Shown: positions 22,375 to 35,220, numbered from the stretch's first letter. The stretch is DNA of 64,000 nt from Myrmaecium sp. VS I D KN 1 (GCA_019775845.1 JADQAV010000053.1:47283-111282); one strand, 5' to 3'. Notes: generated from the sequence alone by a model not told the origin. Program-made: numbers and translations.

Positions 22375-24943
22375 GTTGATCTGGTTTGAATTTCGCAGGG
22401 TATGGTTCGAAGGGCAGTAATGTGATGTTGCTCGGTATTCTGGTAGTTGCTTGAGAATCAGGAGAGGGGGTGCTACGTGCTGGTGTTTTATAAAAAGGAG
22501 GGCAGCGGGGCAAGCTCAGACCCCTACGTCACACTCGGAGGCTGAGCTCTGGCGCGGGGGGTCGGTGGCTAGAACATTCGAGGGGCAAGCCTGCCACACA
22601 ACGCTTCAATAAATTACGGAAGTAACATCTGTATCTTTCATAACGCAATCTTACTTCTCTGCCCCACCAGTACTTTTGAAGAGATGGCTCTGTAGTGCAC
22701 TATAGAAAACCAGATCCATTGGACAGAATTCGTAAAGTTTGCGGTAATGTTTCCTACCTACTATACTACCGACTGAACTTGCCCAACTTTCGTCATTCCT
22801 TCCCTTCCAGCCTTGCGCCCTGACCTGTAAACAGGCTTTCCGACTTCGTTGTGTACATCCAGATATATATCGAGATGAATAACTGTGGTGAGCTCAGCAC
22901 ACTGACTTTTGACGTGTGGCAAGTAAATATGTAAGTATGGAATTCAAAGGTGACTACTTGAACCTGTGAGAACAGTTCGTAGATTGCAGTAGCTGCATGG
23001 TCGAGTTCGTTCAAAGCAAAGTGGTGATCTTTCGTAGAGATGTCCAGCTAAATACCTACCTCAAGTCGACGTCCAGGGAGGTTCATTCGTCGGGATGTGA
23101 TGTCGTCTGTGACGCTCAGGTCTCATCCTTGACGCGTGTGCGTCGGTCGGATTTCCTTCCAATAGGCCGAGATGATAGCATTTTTCCGACGATTCCTGGT
23201 CACGTTGGTAAACACCACGAGTGATACAAAGCCGCCACCTTTGCTTCCCTCGTCCCTCCTAACGTTACCATGCCATAAGAACATGGATGGATATGATATC
23301 GACTGGGAATTCAGGTGTTGCGCGCTCGGTCTCTCACATGCGACCGTCTCCTGAGCAGGAAGAGGGGACCCTTCTTGCGGACACCCTGATTCCCTACTGT
23401 ACCGTCTCTCTCCACACCGAGCTGGTCTCCAAGACATCTCCGAGCGTCTGCTCTCTGGACTCCGCTTTCTATTACCTGATAGATATGCCATCTGTATTTG
23501 GCTAAAGAAAGCCTTTGGGTGTCAGCTGCTCAACGTGACTCGGAATATGGAGATGGAGATAGTAATAACTTCACCGGCTCGAGATCTAGCCCTTCGCCGC
23601 CTGGCTGGCAATTGCGGGGTGCGCTCTTCTGAGGGGCGTCTGTGTTGCACGGAGGGTTCTGCGCCCGAGTCCTCTGGTTTTCACAGCATCGTCGATCGCT
23701 GACTGCAGGAGGGAAGACAGAACACGATGGGGCGAGGGCTGCGTCCTGCATCCGCAAACCGAGCGCATCCTGTTGGACGTTGGACGGTTCGCTATCCGCT
23801 CCCACCACGCTCTTCTGCAGGCGCTGTGGTCCGCTCCTGGCGGCACGCAGTGACAGACCGCTCTTCCGGCACAGTGTCGGCTTGCTTGCTGACCCACTCG
23901 CTGCTGCTCCCTATAATAAACAAGGTAAAGAGGGGAACGGGACCAAGACCGCCATGCACGGTCCCCCGCAGCCACGGCAACATCCTTCAGGATCTCCTCC
24001 AGCCATGTCAAAGCCCGTGGTTGCCGAACCATCACGGACCTGGGCATGGCCAAAGTCCGCGAGCAGAGTGCGGTGCGGATATTGATTGCTGATTGTTGAT
24101 CATAGCTGCTGCGCGCTAACGGGCTGTTGCAAAGAACTAGCCTCGAGAGACGTTGGCGGGCACACGACCATGGGAACGTCTGCGAGGGCCTGGGCTGTTG
24201 CTGTTGCTGTTCTTGTTACACGAAGGCCGATGACGGCGCGGAGGGGGACATCAAGAGCGCATGCACGATGGTTGAATGCAATGCAATGCAATGCACGGTT
24301 CAATTCCCATTCTGCCCCTGCACCAGATCGAATGCGGGCTCGAGTTATACGAAAAGCAGATGATGCTCCACAATCTCAGTGAGCGAGGTTCGCGCGAAAC
24401 CGGAGTGGCCGTGATCAAGAGCAATCCTCTGCGTGAGACTGCAACGTTTAAGATTATCCAGAACGACCTGAAGGATCCCAAATATCGGGATCTGAACACA
24501 GCAGCTGCTGGGTCCTCGGTACTGAGTACGGAGTATGTAGGACCTGTCGTCTGTTGTTGCACGTTCACTAGTCGCGGCGAGGCGAGAATCTTCCACTTTG
24601 CCGAGTCCGCAAAACAACGCACGGACCACATGGATCTTGCGGCACTCCCTCAACCCTCCGCCTCTCGATGCAACATAAAACCTCTCTTTTCACGCCTCCA
24701 CCCACTCCCTTTTCCCTTCTTTCGCTTCTCCCTTCTCTCGTTTCACTGGACTGATAACCAGCTTTCTTGGGGTGTCAATTATCGATTTACGCGCTCGCTC
24801 GTTCGCCTGCTTCCCAGAAACCCCACCCGCAGAAAGCCATCCATCTGATCCCGCGCTCACGCAGCCCTCTCTTCTTGAAGCGAGCGATTGCGCCGTGCCG
24901 GCAGACGGAGTAACCGTAAGATCTAAAGCAAGGATCTAAGGCC
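22375..24943. other. Long gene-poor divergent region
   Basis: 2.57 kb between the Vip1-like and MFS transporter starts. Open frames here are short and lack supporting splice structure. Noted: a minus-strand open segment near 22950-23047 preceded by a TTTAG acceptor-like site but lacking an ATG, a tandem ATGCA-type repeat at 24275-24296, and a CT-rich stretch at 24670-24745 typical of a fungal promoter just upstream of the transporter. Confidence 0.5.
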
Positions 24944-26722
24944 ATGTTTCTCACTCAACAGCGAAGAACTCCTCCGGATCCCTCCAAGTTTCCTACGAAA
25001 CAACTTTTCTTCCTCGGTATGCATTGCGAGCCTTCTTCTTTGCTGTACTGTTTACCGGCGACTCTTATCTGACCCCGTCGCAGCACTCGTCCGGGTCGCG
25101 GAACCAGTCGCCCTAACCTCCATCTTCCCCTATGCCTGGCAGCTCGTCCGCTACTTCAAAGTCACCGACGACAGCCATGCCGCTTTCTACGCCGGCCTTC
25201 TCATTGCGGCCTTCGCCCTCGCCGAGGCCCTCTCGGGCATGTACTGGGGCGGACTATCCGATCGCGTAGGCAGGAAGCCGGTGTTGCTCTTCGGCTGCGC
25301 GGGTACACTCATCTCCCTTCTCATCGTCGGGTTTGCACCCAACTTTTGGATTGCGCTCCTCGGCAGGGCTCTCGGCGGCGTCCTCAACGGCAACATCGGT
25401 GTGATTCAGACAATGGTGGGCGAACTGGTTCACAAGCCAGAGCATGAACCGCGAGCGTATGCGGTGATGCCTTTTGTTTGGTCGGTTGGAACGATCATCG
25501 GACGTAAGTGGTCACTCGGCCGGTCCTACGAGCAACTGTATGTGAATTGTGCTGACGGCGTCCAGCTTCGATTGGCGGCTACTTCGCTGAACCTGCTAAG
25601 AACTTTCCCAATGTCTTTTCCAAGGATGGAATCTTCGCTACCTTCCCGTATTTGCTTCCGAACGTGATCTGCGCGTTCATGCTGCTCCTATCCATCATCG
25701 CTGGATATCTCTTTCTCGATGAGACCCACCCAGACATGCAGCCCTGGAGCAAGCCCTCTGACCTGGACCATACGACCGCGAGGACGCCGTTGATGCCGAC
25801 TTCGGGTGCTACGGCCCATGCTGCTGCAGATCTTGCTACCGAATCCTACGGCACGTTCGACGAGGTCAACGTGCAGCAACAGGAGCACTGGCGGGTCAAA
25901 GCCGATGGTACTTTCCTCGAGAAGAAGACTATCTTCACAAGATCGGTGATCATGCTCGTCATCGCCTTGGGCATCTTCACTTACCACTCTGTATGTATTC
26001 CTGAATACTTCAAAGTACTACTCGCTAACCATGAGCAGATGACCTACGACCACCTCTTACCCATTTTCCTCCAGGACGCGCGCCCAACGCCGGAGCAAAT
26101 CCGTACCTTCGGACTGCACAGCCACCTGGTCGGTGGTCTTGGGATGAGCATCCAAGAAGTCGGTGTCATCATGAGCATCAACGGTGTCATCGCGTTGGTC
26201 GTCCAGGCAATCATCTTCCCTCTCATGGCCGCATGGCTCGGCGTCTGGAAGCTCTTCGTCTTCGTCACCATCGGACATCCCATCGCCTACTTCATCGTCC
26301 CCTACCTCACCATCCTCCCCGACGACTGGCTGTACTTCGGCCTCTACAGCTGCCTCGCCATCCGCAACTTCCTCTCCATCATCGCTTACCCTCTTCTCTT
26401 GATCCTGATCAAAGAGGCCTCCCCCGCTCCCCAGCATCTGGGTAAAATCAATGGCCTGGCCGCGAGCACCGGTGCCGCCTGCAGGACCATCGCTTCGCCC
26501 ATCGCCGGGTTGCTGTACGGCATTGGCAGCGAAATTAACTTCTCGCCCTTGTCGTGGTGGGTTAGCGCGGTTATTGCCCTGATTGGCGCGTTCCAGGTCC
26601 CGTTCATCAAGAGGAAGTACAAGAGGGAGACACAGGTCAGGGGTATTGCGGCGTGCAGGTTCATGCTGGAGGAGGACCCGAAGTTGGATGATGTGGTGCG
26701 GATTACTGTCCATGAGGCGTAG
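24944..26722 (+). CDS. Major facilitator superfamily transporter (12 TM, ZIFL/YCR023C type)
   Basis: Four exons: 24944-25016, 25084-25503, 25566-25990, 26039-26722, 533 residues; donors GTATGC, GTAAGT, GTATGT, GTATGT and phases 1, 1, 0. Twelve hydrophobic segments are visible. MFS motif A in the loop between TM2 and TM3 reads MYWGGLSDRVGRKPVLL, and LGRALGGVLNGNIGVIQTM is the TM4 region with the acidic/basic signature of drug:H+ antiporter-1 type members; ALVRVAEPVALTSIFPY in TM1 is typical of the fungal members related to plant ZIF-like transporters and yeast YCR023C. A cytoplasmic loop of about 90 residues separates TM6 and TM7. Substrate cannot be read from sequence. Neighbours give no pathway hint. 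Confidence 0.92.
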
Positions 26723-27316
26723 TGTTGGTTCGGAAAACGGCAGGTTGTGGTGATGACGGGGATGAGGGTACCGGATGATGGTAGGATGAAGGGGGAAAGA
26801 ATCGAAAGGGAAAATTGCGACGAGTCTTCTTGACGCCTTGGATTGTCGAGGGAAAAGGTTGGTTCCATCACGGCGAATGTGTCATGAACATCTGGGGTTT
26901 CGCATTCGCACGGCGTTCGGATATTTCTTGGATGTTATATACCTTGATTTGGCGTTCAAACAGGTTGGGAAAAAAATTTATGAGACAGCAATACTACTAC
27001 TACAGTAACTGGGAGATAGAGGTTCGGTAGCTTAGTTAGGCATTAGATAGCAATACTATGGCTACCGACGAGAGAATGGATTTCATCTGCATCAGTCCTC
27101 GCCTCCAGGTAAGGCGGGAGTCAGAAAGAAGTGCAGCCTGGGGCATCCGTCCGCCTCCGCGCGGGAAAACCACAGCTCCGTCCCCAGCTCCAGCTCCACC
27201 TCACCTCCGCAACCTCACCGTTCCGCAAGCGTATTCCCTCCTGTCAAAGAGGGTTCTTCCTAACTGCAACCCAACCCGCACCGAAAGCGCCGAAAGCAGG
27301 CAGACGAAGGACCACA
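26723..27316. other. Intergenic region
   Basis: 594 bp between the MFS gene and the EMC10-like gene on the same strand. An open frame enters from upstream of the EMC10-like ATG but is not supported. No gene seen. Confidence 0.45.
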
Positions 27317-28115
27317 ATGCGCCTCCCAACCCCGCGCCTCCTCTTCGGGCTGCTGCTCCCATCCAGCCTCACACTCGCCCGCAGCACCGTCGAATCACCG
27401 CCACCATCCACATCAACAGTAACACTCCACTACGCCGCCCTCTCCGCGAACCCCTCCTCCTCCCCAACCCCCCTCGCCGTCCTCGCCCTCACCACCACCA
27501 GCAACCCCGACAAAGACAACGCCACTCTCACCTCCTACACCCCTCCCGACCTCCCCGCCTCGCCGCACCAGCTCCTCCGCCTCGGCCTCTGGTCCCCCGA
27601 CCACGGCTGGGAGCGCAGCGTGCTGACGTCGGCCGCGAGTCTGGGCTGCGCCGACGAGGGCCAGGCGGCGTGTCGGAAGCGCGTCACGCTGGTTGTGGCT
27701 GATGATGCGGTGACGGAAGGCGTACAGGCGCCTGCCGAGGTGGTTGGGTTGCGGTTTGGAGCGGAGAAGACTGAGGGGCCTGGGGGAGTGGAGGTCCGGG
27801 TTGAGCGTAGGGAGAGGGGTCCGAGACCGCTGTTGAATGCGGCGACGGTGCCGCTGCCGAGGGGCCCGGATGGGAATGTGGTTGAGGAGGGGGAGGGGGA
27901 GAAGAAGACGTTTTTGCAGAAGTGAGTTTCCCTTTTTTCTTTGCTTTCTGTTTTCCGTCTAGATCGACTGTGTTGGTGAAGATGAAGGTGAAGGCCGGCG
28001 ATTGGGTGAATGTGCTGATTTGCTGACTGCATGGTTTTGTAGGTATTGGTGGATCATCGCACTGGTGTTGCTGTTGCAGGTCGCTGGTGGCGGCGGCAGG
28101 GAGGAGGAGAAATGA
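27317..28115 (+). CDS. EMC10: ER membrane protein complex subunit 10-like protein
   Basis: Two exons: 27317-27921 and 28043-28115, 225 residues, phase 2 across a GTGAGT...TTGTAG intron. The N-terminus MRLPTPRLLFGLLLPSSLTLARS is a signal peptide. A lumenal beta-rich domain follows, with one cysteine pair (GCADEGQAAC) at about residues 113-122. The end, KTFLQKYWWIIALVLLLQ, is split by the intron and is the hallmark C-terminal anchor of fungal EMC10 proteins. The EMC inserts tail-anchored and multipass proteins into the ER; EMC10 is a peripheral lumenal subunit with a single anchor. Length is normal. The frame is open upstream of the ATG, but the signal peptide begins at 27317. Confidence 0.85.
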
Positions 28116-28554
28116 GGATGAGAGTTGCGGGAATTACATCTGCGTGCGGTGGATCGATGGGTGCGGAGCTGGATTGGCCGGGAGGAAGTGAGCACATATG
28201 AAAGCAGACAGTCCCGACCGGCTGTAAAATTATCCCAGTTCACTCCGATACGGTACTCTACGACGTCTGAATCGGTCAGGCCATCATGGAGCTCTTCCGA
28301 AACTTATGAGGGCCCCTCGTCTCCGACAGCGGCGGTCGGGAAAGGCCAACACACACCTCGCTAGCTACAACTACAGGTTTTGCCTTCCGCTTTTTCAATA
28401 CTAAGAATGGATCAGATATATGTATGTGTGTGTATTGTTCTATGGCTTCCATGACCACGCTTACAAGCCAATATCAGTGAATCTACCGATATACTAGGTA
28501 CCACCGTACATACAACCCAAATGAAACATGACAGGAAAGACTTCAAACACTCCA
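28116..28554. other. Convergent 3' intergenic region
   Basis: 439 bp between the stops of the EMC10-like and dynamin-like genes. No gene seen. Confidence 0.45.
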
Positions 28555-31272
28555 CTACCCCCCCTGCCTCGCCTGTTTAGCCTTCTTCGTCTTCGAAGAG
28601 GTAGTGGGAAAAGAAGGAGGACAAGCAACAGTAGCCACGGGCCACCTGACGGACACCACGTGTGAGGCCCCCACATACGCTGCTGGATCATCCAGTCGTA
28701 CCTGTGGCTTCATCGAGCGCCTGCGCGTTTCTCGTTTCGCTGGTTCAACAGGTGTGTTTGCGGGTGGCAGGATGATGTCCTTGCTTTCCTTACTGTCACA
28801 TAAAACCTGCATTAGTCATTTCATCAGTGGGGAGGTTTAGGGGCACGATGAAGGGGGAAGGGGGAAGGGCAGCGCAGGGAGATTGGGGGATCTTACATCG
28901 CTGTCTTCCACGGACTCAGGAGCTTCCGCTTCCAGTACTGGTTCTTCGGACTCGGGCGAGGACATGTCAAATCCGTCTTCCGCAGCATCGTCACTGGCGT
29001 CTGGCGTGATTGAAGCTGCTACTACTGCTACTGCTGCTGTCGTCCGTCAGATCAGCACGACCTTGCATAGTTCGGATTCAGCCAGGCACTTACAGAACTC
29101 GGATTTGGCGTGCGCTGTACAGACCCGCAGGGCCTCCTCCAGCAGCCGGATCTCCTCCAGCAGCTGGCGACGCAGCTCCTGGTTTTTGAGGGGCTCGGCC
29201 GCGAGCGTGCGGACGGTGTCGTCGTCCATCTTCATCAGGGAAGATGGGGAGAGCATGTCGCTGAGGGTGGAGATGAGGCACCCGTCGATGACTTCGATGG
29301 TGACGTTGTCAACGAAGCGTTTTAGTGCGACCTGGATGAAGGGCGTTAGCGTAAGATCTGAAAATTAGCTGTGGAGGATGCGCTGGCATACCTTGTAGTA
29401 TGCTTCCATGCAGTCGATGATCTCGGAGCATGCGTATCGATCCATGTCCGCTTCGGAATTATTAGTCAATCGCCTGACCAGGTCGGGTATGTGAATGGTA
29501 GAATCAGCCGTCGTGTCTGTGCCTTCAGGCAGCTCAAAGAATCCACGCAACTTCTTTGTCAGCTCTTCTTCTCTCCGTCTTCGCCTAATCGCTTGGATAT
29601 TCTCGGTGAAGTAATGGTTGAACGTCATGGGTTCCTTCTGAACGTGGTGCTTCAAGACATTCTGCAGCTTCGTTTTCGACTCTTCGTACCGCCGGCTCAT
29701 GCAAGGCTGGATGATCTCTTTTAGTAAGGCTTCGGCCGTGTCTTCATCGGTAAGCGAGTGAATTAGACGGTCCAGGAAGGCCTGTGTCTTTTTCCAGACT
29801 GTCTCAACGTGCGCTTGAGAGAGCTCCTCCCAGGGGCGGGCCTGCCCCCTGAAGAGCTCGCCGACAAGCATCGGATTGAACATGCCGGGGAGTTCCAGTC
29901 CCCGGGACCATTTCAACCGATCCTTGACTTCATCGATATAATGTGTCCTCGTAACCACGCCGGCCTTCGCGTTAGTCTCGTTATCCTCCCCATTGTCCTC
30001 CACGATCCGACGGCTCTGCCCATGCAACCGCATGTTCTCCGCGAACGCCAGGTTCAAATTCTGCACCACCGCTCGAAGACGCCGGTCACGTCCTTCAGCG
30101 GTCCTCGCATCCCCGAAGAACGGATGGCTATAGTCCGGCCTTTCGATGGCGGCCCCAACTAACCTCCCATACTCCTGGCCGATCTGCACCAAGAACGACT
30201 TCTGCTTGGCCACCGACTCCCGATCCGGTCCCAGCTTCGCGAGCACGCTCCGGTCTCCGGCCAGCTTGTCCTTGATATCCCGCGACAGCGCCGGCATCTC
30301 CTCGCGGATGTGGTCGTAGAGGACCTGGCTGAGCTTCGTCCGCAACGCGGCGATCCCCACGGCATCCCGCGGCAGGCTCCCCCACACGCCTTGCGTGAAG
30401 AAGAGCCGCTCGGACTCGTCCCGCTCGCCGACGGAGCAGCCGCTGCTGTCGTGGCCGGTGTGGTTGTACCCGCGGTTCTTCAGCACGTGCCAGCCGAGGC
30501 GGAAGCGGGTGGCCTCGTTCCTCGCGAGGCCGATAAACTCCTTCTCGTCGTTTGAGTTGGCGGCCAGGGTGTCCGGCTTGGTGATGATGCCCATCGTCCG
30601 CTTCCCCTGCGGATCGAACTCCTCGGCGAACCGCAGGACGATCTGGTTGGCGTAGTCGTTCTTGGCGGACACCACGGCCAGGATGATGCTCCGCTCTTGC
30701 TTCATGTATTCTCGCACCATCCGCTGCACCACTTCGATGTCGGCGGTCGTTTGCTGCTTGTTCTTGCCGGAGTGGATGAGTCCTGGAAGATCGACGATCG
30801 TGAGATGCGGTTGCTGAGGCCCGCACACTTCCAGACGAAGGACGTCTTCCGAGAAGGCGGAGGGACTATGCCCGAGGCCCATGCATTCGGTCGCGTCATC
30901 TACCAGCTGCCGTAGATCCGCGAGCGACTGAAGGCTATGCTGGAACTGCGACAGTCGGGCTTTGGTCTCGTCGGTCCGGGACGGGCCCGGAACGATGGCG
31001 ATGCTGATGCTGCTCGTGGGCGAACGACGGAGGATCACCTCCGTTGCAAAGCGAGTACAGAGACCTTCCTTGGAAGGGAATGGGATGCCCGAGATGGCCT
31101 CCAAGACGGAGCTTTTCCCCGATGACTGGTCGCCGCAGACGATAATCTGAGGCAGATTTATGACGTGACTGATACCTTGCGAGCGTAGCTTGTCGATGTC
31201 GTCCAGCAAAGCGAGCTTCTTGTCCGAGAAGGGGTCGCCGTTCAGGGCGGAAGTGAAGTTGGATTCACCCAT
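28555..31272 (-). CDS. Dynamin-superfamily GTPase (Mx-like)
   Basis: Four exons: 31272-29392, 29331-29094, 29036-28897, 28806-28555, 836 residues; donors GTATGC, GTAAGT, GTAAGA and phases 0, 1, 0. GTPase motifs: G1 GDQSSGKSSVLEAISG (about residues 47-62), conserved Thr in GLCTRFATEV, G3 DLPGLIHS, G4 TKPDTL. A middle/stalk region follows, then a GTPase effector-type segment across exons 1-2 (VALKRFVDNVTIEVIDGCL and QELRRQLLEEIRLLEEALR). The last two exons add an acidic Ser/Glu stretch and a basic tail ending in KTKKAKQARQGG. Filamentous fungi carry many such Mx-like dynamins of unknown function besides Vps1 and Dnm1; this is one of them, lacking a PH or proline-rich domain. The last exon's branch site lies unusually close to its acceptor, so exon 4 is less certain than the rest. 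Confidence 0.88.
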
Positions 31273-33278
31273 CTTGTGTTGTGCTTTTGAACCGGTGGAA
31301 ATGTAATGACAGTTTAAGAATAGCCAGAGATTGAGGAATGAAGGAGCGACGAGAAGGAGGTGGCTGGCTTCTTATTAAAAACATCTCCGGGCCCGTTTGC
31401 CCTCGCCGCTGAGCGACTGAGCGGGTAGTGACTGAGCAGGCTGTACTCACATGCGTTGTGGTCCAGTCAACCTTTCCCGGCACATCAGACCCCATCTGGC
31501 GATTGAACGAAGAGAATTGTAGCAAACACCGCCTTGGGTAATGTGTTGTGCAACAGGCATGCTGTAGGCGCGTGTAGAGCCTCCCGTAGCCTCCCGGAGC
31601 CTTGTGGCCCAGCTGCACAACTGTATTGTCACACGTTCAATGGCTATGCTGACGTTTGTCCTCGAACGTGTAGGAGCACGTTCAACGCTTCCCAGCACAG
31701 GTTCCTTGCTGGCATTTTTCCTGGAACGTGTAGAACGTTGGCCATCTTTCGATTGGACATCAGGACGTCCACTCACGCTTAGGTGTTCAGGAGTGCGACG
31801 TTGAACACCACCAAGCCGTCCCGTGAGCACTGCATTACCCCGATAGCTTACAAACCTTGTCTGTTCAGACAGTCGGTTACTGAAGTCTCCCAAGATTCAT
31901 CATTACAGCTCATCCATCTGTTGGAAGCAATGGGCCTTGTTGTTCGGATAAGTCCTCTGTCCCTAGGTACATCGACAGATATCCCGGCATGCTTGAGTGG
32001 ATGTTACGGCTATGCGTGGATTCTTTGCTTTTCTATTTGGTTGGCGAAGACGTAGGACACTGGCGGTCATTTCGGGCGATCGTAAAAATTTGGAGGGTGG
32101 ATGCCAACGGAAAACCTGGCTCAGAGTACTTGGAGAGCGATATTGTATCGATAGCCAGGCCTGATCTGCTGAGCTTCGAATTGTAAACATAGAGGACAAT
32201 CCGATATTTGTTTAATCGCTAGCTGAAGCAATGCTTTCTTTTGAGGATATACACATACACGACACGCAAATACACAAGGGAGCAGCAAAGGATGGATTAA
32301 ATCCCGAGTGTATCAAGGGAAAAACGTTTGGTTAATCACCTAATTCAAAAAGCCCAACTACCAAAGCCTTCCCATCAACCCAGCCCATCACGTCCCAAAA
32401 ACCTTCTCTCCCAACTTCGTCATCCCCCATCAACCCGCAACAAAACAACCTAAACCAGTCAGCCATCCCGCTCCAAACCACGGTGAAGCCGCAGCACAGC
32501 ACAAAACGAAAAAAATAGTGTATCAGACATCCAAGGAAGATTTGCCAATCACCGCGCGTCTTAAAGATGGGTTCTTCAAGGGCGACGCCTATTGTGGAAA
32601 CTGCGAATGTAGGAAAAAGTTTCGATCATGTGGAGAGAAAAAGGAAGATAAAAAGGCTGATGGCTGAGGAGGCAAGAGCGTACCTGTTGCGAGTTTGACG
32701 CCGCTCGTGTGAACCGCCCTGGGATGGGGCGAGTGAGCGGCGTCGGGGGTAGGGCCAGCCTCTTGCCGCTGTGCAATTGGCAGGGAGGGGAGGTTGTTGG
32801 TTGGGCTGGTGGGAAAAGGAGGTGGTTGTGGTGGTTGGGTGAAGCTTGAGGATTTTATAGAGCCGTGCCAAGAACTTTTCGTCTGCTACTACTCCACAGA
32901 ACATTCTATCTCGCTTCCCTGACGTTCTTTCTTTCGCTTCGTTTCGTCTGCGGTTTCTCAGCCTTGCTGTCCACTGCAGGTTGCTAGGGTCATTTATCAG
33001 TTACTACCATATACAGTGGTTGATTGAAATGATACAAGACATGAATGAGTGGTGTGGTCCGCCGGAAATATATCGAAATAGTGTGAGTTTATTGGAGCCG
33101 GTATTTCCTTCAATCTTACAACAACAACAACAACATCTTTCAAACTCCACGCCGTCGGTTCATGCATTTATCGTAACACAACGTGAAAAAAGGCCAGAGA
33201 AAAGCCCAGCCTCCTATCACCAAGACGATCGGAAAAGAAAAGAACAAAACGCCTTTGAACTCGGCGCCCAACCGTCCA
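31273..33278. other. Gene-poor stretch with an unresolved spliced open frame
   Basis: 2.0 kb. At 31630-31800 several near-copies of ACGTTC/GAACGTGTAG occur in both orientations. At 32332-32904 on the minus strand, a well-formed intron (32683-32601: GTACGC...TTCGCAG) joins open frames, but the long frame (ending 32332) has no ATG and the frame with an ATG (32904) stops soon after the junction, giving about 85 low-complexity residues. A (CAA)n run is at 33118-33133. I do not annotate a gene. Confidence 0.4.
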
Positions 33279-33566
33279 CTAGCAGTCCGCGCAAGCCACG
33301 CACCCGCGCGACTCAGGACTACTCAAACACTGACCATTGCAGAGCGCCTGCTGGTTAGACGGGCTGATAGGCAGACCATTGCACTTATTCACGCAGCACT
33401 CCGTCAGCGTGCTCCGGCAGGTGTCGCAGTCCTAATGGTTACTGTTAGCCTACGAAGCAAAAGTACCAGGAGCGGAGGAGGAACTTACCGTACGCGACCT
33501 TAGCACCGGGTTAGCGACGGCGGCGCTGGCGAGGAGGAGGCTGGTGAGGAGGGCGGTGAGATGCAT
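33279..33566 (-). CDS. Small secreted cysteine-rich protein (10 Cys)
   Basis: Two exons: 33566-33489 and 33431-33279, coding 76 residues, phase 0. The 57-bp intron has a GTAAGT donor, a GCTAAC branch site and a CATTAG acceptor. The start is in a good context (cgccATGc). Residues 1-19 (MHLTALLTSLLLASAAVAN) are a clear signal peptide. The mature part of about 55 residues has ten cysteines: CxxC, then CC, CxxxxxC-type spacings, ending CxxCxxC at the C-terminus. An even cysteine number in a short exported protein suggests five disulfides. Small secreted cysteine-rich proteins in filamentous fungi include effectors, antimicrobial peptides and hydrophobin-like proteins; the spacing is not that of hydrophobins and I do not recognise a named family. 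Both exons are below the usual size cut for open-frame searches, so such a gene is easily missed. Confidence 0.72.
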
Positions 33567-35220
33567 GGCGGTTGTGTTGGTGTGGTAGGTGAGGAGGTCT
33601 TGAGGTGGTTGTGGGCGGATTTGAGGGCTTGGTAGAAGATGATGTGATTCACTTTTGTTGTGATACTCTCGACCTTCGTCAGCTTTTCTGGTCGACGGTA
33701 CCTATGGAAATTGGATGGGAGGAGTGATAAACAAGGTGTGGAGGGTTGGCGTACTCAGCTCGCTGTATGTACGCATATGTATTCTTGTCCTTGATGGATG
33801 GATTGATAGAGAATAGGCATTCATTATATAGATCCTCGCTCGCCCCCCGTTAAACCTGTAGGAACCCTATGACATCCAACAGACCCACACAAATCCTCAC
33901 ACAGCCTCGCAGCAGCAAGGCAGTAACCGTAACGTGCGTAACTAACTTCGTTCTCATCTAATCAGATGATCCCCCGTATTGTAGGATTCAACGTCGATCT
34001 TCGCGTTCATCATGCCGTCATCTCCTCCCTCCGACGCAGACTGATATCTGCAGATCGCCGCTTTGCGGGGGATAAGCTCTTCGGCGGATCCGTCATGCAA
34101 AGACTGGGAGGACCGGATCAGATCAGATAACCTTCGGCTGTTGATTCCCGTGAAGCTGGGTCTGAGCTTCTGGAATCATGCGTTCGTGTTTTGCTCTCCC
34201 CGGAATACGAGCGGGATCGCCACCGGCATCGACACCGGCATCGGCGTCGGAGCGGGATCGTCGGGATCGTCGGGATCGGCATGATGTCTGTTGCTAGCAC
34301 GGGGCGGAGATAGGATGGAAGAAGGAAGAAGGAAGGGAAAACAAAGTTGCGAGTAAGTACATAAGCCGAGAGTTCCGAGAAAGGAGTGGAAGTAGGAGTA
34401 TGTAGGAAGGAGTGAAATGGTGATGAGGAAGTCAGCCTTGCAGCAAGAAAGCTGATTTCGTCACTGATTACCTACGCGATCGGATCTAAGCGAGGCCGTA
34501 AGTGATTGACGGGGAGGTCTAAACACATTAATCGGGGATAAGCATCACCATAAACTACCATCTCAAAACCTCGGATAAGAGAAAAGTTGATATATATTTG
34601 AAAATCCCTGATAAAAAAACCCCCATTCTGACCACAGTACTGGATAGTACTCCATCCCAACATCAAGAGGTAAAGTAACGATATACCAGACCACAAAAGA
34701 ATACTGAGATTCCCTCCCATCTAAACAAACGCATCTCTCTTGGAAAAAGAAGGCTCGTGACCGTCGTTATCTTTCAGCTTTGGTCTTCTCACTTTCCATC
34801 TCAGTTTCATTGTTCATCGTGAACTCATCAAATCATCGTGGTCGGCGTTACATGTATACAATCTCCCGTCCTTGCTTCCTTGCTTGCAACATCGCAGACA
34901 GAGCTGCCAGAGCGACCGTCATCGTCCTCGTCATCGTCTAATCATCGTGATTACGTATATCATCGACTGTCGTGGCGTTCATCAAAAGGCCGTCAAGGTC
35001 GTCATCATGGCCGTCAAGGTCGTCAGATTCGTCACGGTCGTCGTCGCTGTATCTCATCTCTCGTCTCTCGTCTCTCGAATCGCACTTGAAGGGAAAAGAA
35101 AGGAAAAACAAAGGAAGAAGAGGGAGGAGAGGAGAAAAAAAAAAAAAGACCAAAGACCGCCCATCGCCAAACAAGAAAAGACGGATAAAGCAGAGCTCAA
35201 CGATGGGAAGAACCACCCCC
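33567..35220. other. Gene-poor region upstream of the secreted protein gene
   Basis: 1.65 kb holding the promoter of the small secreted protein and the 3' side of the proline-rich gene. Short direct repeats occur at 34216-34278 (ATCGG/GGGATCGTC units) and 34985-35090 (GGTCGTC and TCTCGTC units). No gene seen. Confidence 0.45.

Noticed and set aside
22793-23047. Minus-strand open segment reading LDISTKDHHFALNELDHAA after a TTTAG acceptor-like site
   Set aside because: Looks exon-like but has no ATG, no upstream exon with a usable donor, and runs into low-quality sequence before its stop.
24276-24848. 190-codon plus-strand open frame upstream of the MFS gene
   Set aside because: No domain or splice support; overlaps the CT-rich promoter of the transporter.
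31447-31893. 148-codon minus-strand open frame
   Set aside because: No recognisable motif, composition like random sequence; lies over the short ACGTTC repeats.
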